This document shows, one piece after another, positions 61,512 through 64,000 of a stretch of DNA of 64,000 nucleotides. The notes beneath the pieces are model-generated. The model worked only from the letters and a program-made list of their open reading frames with translations, had not been told where the DNA came from and searched no databases. Location: assembly GCF_018381315.1 (NCBI RefSeq), contig NZ_JAGZSD010000004.1, forward strand, positions 62,001 to 126,000, read 5' to 3'. Position 1 is the first letter of the stretch; every line of letters begins with the position of its first letter. The DNA comes from Anaerostipes sp. (GTDB lineage: Bacteria; Bacillota; Clostridia; Lachnospirales; Lachnospiraceae). A program made the translations under genes and the position numbers.

Positions 61512-62807
61512 TTACTGTTTCAGGAAATCAGAGAGTGTCGGTCCTTCGCTTTTTTCCAACGGATGTGTCATCTCCCAAAAAGTTTGGCCGATGGCTTTTG
61601 TCTGAAGTTCATCCACGATAGTCTTCAATGGATACTCCTTTGTCTCCTCTTTCTTTATTTCCACAGATACACGGTCCTTGGCGTCAATGTCAAGCAGCGT
61701 TACAAAGCTTTCTTTGGTTACGACAGTTCCCGGCTTCAGCGGTACGATTACACTCTGATTCTGGGAAAGAACTGCTTTCAGATCATCATAACGATGTTTC
61801 TTTTGAAGCTGTTCCTTTGTCTCTTTTGCCTTTTCCTTGGCCTTTTTAGCCTTCAGTGCAGCTTTTTCTGCCTTTCCTGGTTTATAAATCTCCCAGAACG
61901 GTCCGCCGGCAGATGCAGCCTTAGACTGCTCTATCACATCTTTTAAATGGTACTTATATGTACTGCGCTGTCTGCTTCCCACGTCTGCCACTGTCACCTG
62001 ATCTTTGTCATCAATAGCGACCAATGCAATAAAATGTCCGCCTCTGGTAAAATACCCGGGACCCATAAGCCCCACTACCGGATGCTTCTTCTTCAGAGCA
62101 TCCCGGATCTTTTTATAATCAGTTCCCAGGCCGCTGCATCCAAGCTGATAATTCTTCGCCAACGCCGGCACCACTTCATGGGCGGAACCAGCATTGCTGT
62201 AGTAGCCATGCTCATATGCCCAAATCGTTGTGTCCAGCGGAGTTACCCATTTCTTTGTCAGCGAACTGATGCAGACTGCCATAGCAGTTGGTCCGCAGCC
62301 GCTGCTTTTGATGCAGTAACCGTTCTGATTCCATGCAGCGTCTCCCTGGTTGAAATAAACAAATCCTGCAATTGTCTCCTTCTTATCCTTCATGCTGAGA
62401 CGTGTGTCATTGTAAATCTTAGGGATAATGTTGGAAACAACCTTTTCTTCTTTGAGCTTCTTGTTCTTTTTGAGCTTTTTGACCTTGTTCTTCTGTTTGA
62501 TCTTTTTTGTCTTTTTCTTAGGAGCTTTGACTGTATTTTTCTTTTTCTCTGTCTTTTTCTTGTCTGTCTGAGTTGTCGTTTGCTCCTGTGCCGTTGTCTC
62601 CTGATGTTGCTGCGCCGTAGTTGCAGTCTCTGCTTCAGAGGCTGTGGTCGGCGTGGTCTCAGCGGCAGTTGTCTGCTCTGTTGTTGAGCTCTGTTCTGTT
62701 GTCTTTGCTGCTGTCGTTGCTTCTGCACTATGTGCAAATGCATGGCTGCCTGCCGCAAGGCAGATACAGAGTACCGCAAAGCAGATGGATTTGATGCGCT
62801 TCTTCAT
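61512..62807 (-). CDS. Secreted C39-like peptidase with Thr-rich linker and degenerate repeat
   Basis: A 431-aa exoprotein. A signal peptide (ICFAVLCICLAAGSHAFA) is followed by a Thr/Ala/Gln-rich linker (~30-80), a very basic Lys stretch (~85-125) and a C39-like domain with SSGCGPTAMAV (Cys), HEVVPALAKNYQL and GGHFIALVAI (His). A second, partial copy of the C-terminal half follows (~340-425): its SFVTLLDIDAKDRVSVEI aligns with HFIALVAIDDKDQVTVAD but the His is Ser. The linker may span the wall and the Lys-rich part may bind wall polymers. AAGGAGTGAATACAG precedes the ATG. Confidence 0.82.
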   Translation of the reverse strand: MKKRIKSICFAVLCICLAAGSHAFAHSAEATTAAKTTEQSSTTEQTTAAETTPTTASEAETATTAQQHQETTAQEQTTTQTDKKKTEKKKNTVKAPKKKTKKIKQKNKVKKLKKNKKLKEEKVVSNIIPKIYNDTRLSMKDKKETIAGFVYFNQGDAAWNQNGYCIKSSGCGPTAMAVCISSLTKKWVTPLDTTIWAYEHGYYSNAGSAHEVVPALAKNYQLGCSGLGTDYKKIRDALKKKHPVVGLMGPGYFTRGGHFIALVAIDDKDQVTVADVGSRQRSTYKYHLKDVIEQSKAASAGGPFWEIYKPGKAEKAALKAKKAKEKAKETKEQLQKKHRYDDLKAVLSQNQSVIVPLKPGTVVTKESFVTLLDIDAKDRVSVEIKKEETKEYPLKTIVDELQTKAIGQTFWEMTHPLEKSEGPTLSDFLKQ

Positions 62808-62872
62808 TCTGTATTCACTCCTTAGCTCACTCATTTATTCTCCATCCCCCAGATTTCATTATAATCCTTTTC

Positions 62873-64000
62873 TCACAATTTCTCAATGAAACTCCCTATA
62901 TTTTTCCTCCGAACTACGATTTTTTGCCCGATCCTTTCAGAAAGTTCAGGGACATGGGAAATAATACCGATCATCCGGCTGGCTCCGGACAGCTCCTGCA
63001 GGGAAGATACTGCCTGTTCCAGCGATTCACTGTCCAGAGAACCAAAGCCCTCATCCACGAACAGCACCTCGATCTCAATACCGCCGGCACTGTTCTTAAT
63101 GATGTCTGAAAGCCCCAGAGCCAGGCAAAGAGCCGCCTTAAAAGACTCCCCTCCGGAAAGTGTTTTAACGGATCTGCGCCTTCCGGTGTAATAGTCCATG
63201 ATCTCTATTTCCAGATTATCCTTTTTCCTTGCATCTGTGACAGTCTCACTCCGGAACATTTCATACCGTCCCCCTGTCATTTTTAAGAATCTTATGTTTG
63301 CTGCCTTTAAAATATCCTGAAAATATGTGATCAAAACAAACTGTTCAAAGGTCAGGCGCAGCGGGTTGTCCCCTTTTAACAGCCGGTCCACATCTCCCAC
63401 AATGCCGTATGTCTCCTCCAGCTGTTCTCTTTTTTTCTGTTTTTCTTTCAGAGACCGCAGTGCCTGCTGTCTCTGATGACTGGCAACCGCAAGCTGTTCT
63501 CTTAAATTCTCCGTCTTTTTTATATCTTCTTCCATGGCTTTCAGCTCATCCTCACCGATCTGATGCCGGTCCAGGCCAGCCTTTTGTCTCATTTTTTCCT
63601 CGTAGGAAGTCCTGCGTTCTCCAAGCAGTGTATGCGCCTTGGAAAGAGCTGTCAAAAGTTCAGCACTCTCTGCTTCCTGCCGCTCCTTCCTGCATTCATA
63701 TTCCTGAACTTCTCCTGTAAGCCGGTCATGCTCTTTTTGAAGGTCTCCTGCCGTATCTGACATTTGGAATTCGGTACGGAAAGCCTTGAGCTGCCCTTCT
63801 TTATTCACAAGATCTTCTCTGATCTCTGCAAGCTTTTCTTCTTCCTCCTCAAGGGAAAGCTTTTCCATAGAAAGTACTTCAGCCTTTGTGATCTTTTCCC
63901 AGTCCGGTTCATCTCCCAGCTCTTTCTGCCTGTTTTTCCATTCCGCCTCTGCCGTATTTTTCTGCTCCTTCAGCTCCAGCAGTTTCTTATATGATTTCCG
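62873..64000 (-). CDS. sbcC: Exonuclease subunit SbcC, C-terminal part (5' end outside window)
   Basis: The frame is open to the right edge; 375 residues are visible. A coiled-coil arm leads into the ATPase head with the signature TLSGGESFKAALCLALGLSD and Walker B VLFVDEGFGSLD, then ISHVPEL. With SbcD it forms the Mre11/Rad50-like nuclease that opens DNA hairpins and ends. The upstream sbcD would be outside the window. Confidence 0.93.
   Translation of the reverse strand, partial: RKSYKKLLELKEQKNTAEAEWKNRQKELGDEPDWEKITKAEVLSMEKLSLEEEEEKLAEIREDLVNKEGQLKAFRTEFQMSDTAGDLQKEHDRLTGEVQEYECRKERQEAESAELLTALSKAHTLLGERRTSYEEKMRQKAGLDRHQIGEDELKAMEEDIKKTENLREQLAVASHQRQQALRSLKEKQKKREQLEETYGIVGDVDRLLKGDNPLRLTFEQFVLITYFQDILKAANIRFLKMTGGRYEMFRSETVTDARKKDNLEIEIMDYYTGRRRSVKTLSGGESFKAALCLALGLSDIIKNSAGGIEIEVLFVDEGFGSLDSESLEQAVSSLQELSGASRMIGIISHVPELSERIGQKIVVRRKNIGSFIEKL

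Overview
This window reads as a chromosomal segment of an anaerobic, moderate-GC Firmicute of class Clostridia, probably a Lachnospiraceae-like gut bacterium. The evidence is an A-type flavoprotein beside a rubredoxin fusion, pyruvate phosphate dikinase, a glycyl-radical-enzyme activase, two Feo iron importers, strong AGGAGG ribosome binding sites and hairpin-plus-T-run terminators. The genus cannot be fixed from the sequence alone. There is no rRNA, prophage, transposase or replication origin. The gene at the left edge and the sbcC at the right edge are cut by the window.

Layout. 1-2.1 kb: end of a probable ETF-alpha/rubredoxin fusion, fprA, and an Rrf2-type regulator. 2.1-9.5 kb: a defence block made of a complete Wadjet operon (jetABCD, minus strand) and an 11-repeat CRISPR array with its own promoter but no cas gene anywhere in the window. 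9.7-13.3 kb: iron island 1 (feoA-feoA-feoB and a 46-aa FeoB-associated Cys-rich protein) divergent from a short DtxR/MntR-type regulator, with DtxR-like palindromes and a Fur-like box between them. 13.3-27.3 kb: a membrane GGDEF protein, ahpC with a domain-permuted AhpF-like reductase, enolase, an MFS carrier, an M23 protein, ppdK, a DUF975 protein, a C39-like secreted protein and DNA polymerase IV. 27.5-31.5 kb: a large secreted metallophosphoesterase and an alpha/beta hydrolase. 31.5-33.8 kb: iron island 2 (feoA-feoB). 33.8-38.1 kb: a polyamine ABC operon, potD-PII-potA-potB-potC, with an embedded PII-like gene. 38.2-39.9 kb: a secreted metallo-beta-lactamase-fold protein.

40.1-48.5 kb is a sugar-alcohol PTS operon (EIICB, Zn-dehydrogenase, class II aldolase, PRD regulator, EIIA) followed by three HAD phosphatases. 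48.7-53.6 kb holds a FUSC-type exporter, an orphan glycyl-radical activase, a DeoR regulator and a lone prepilin-like gene. 53.7-60.8 kb is a housekeeping run on the minus strand: metA, a divergent ligA, an RluF-type pseudouridine synthase, an HMA protein, a beta-CASP hydrolase, an Eis-like acetyltransferase and ispF. 61.2-64 kb has tRNA-Met and tRNA-Val, a second C39-like secreted protein and sbcC.

How the genes work together. Oxidative and nitrosative defence (FprA, rubredoxin, AhpC and AhpF-like reductase) and ferrous iron uptake dominate the left half. The same DtxR-like palindrome (TTAGTWTAWWCTAA) that overlaps the feoA promoter also overlaps the predicted enolase promoter, so a glycolytic enzyme may belong to a metal regulon. 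The most notable items are the Wadjet/cas-less CRISPR block, the palindrome shared by feo and eno, the PII-like protein with an altered T-loop inside the pot operon, and the permuted AhpF.
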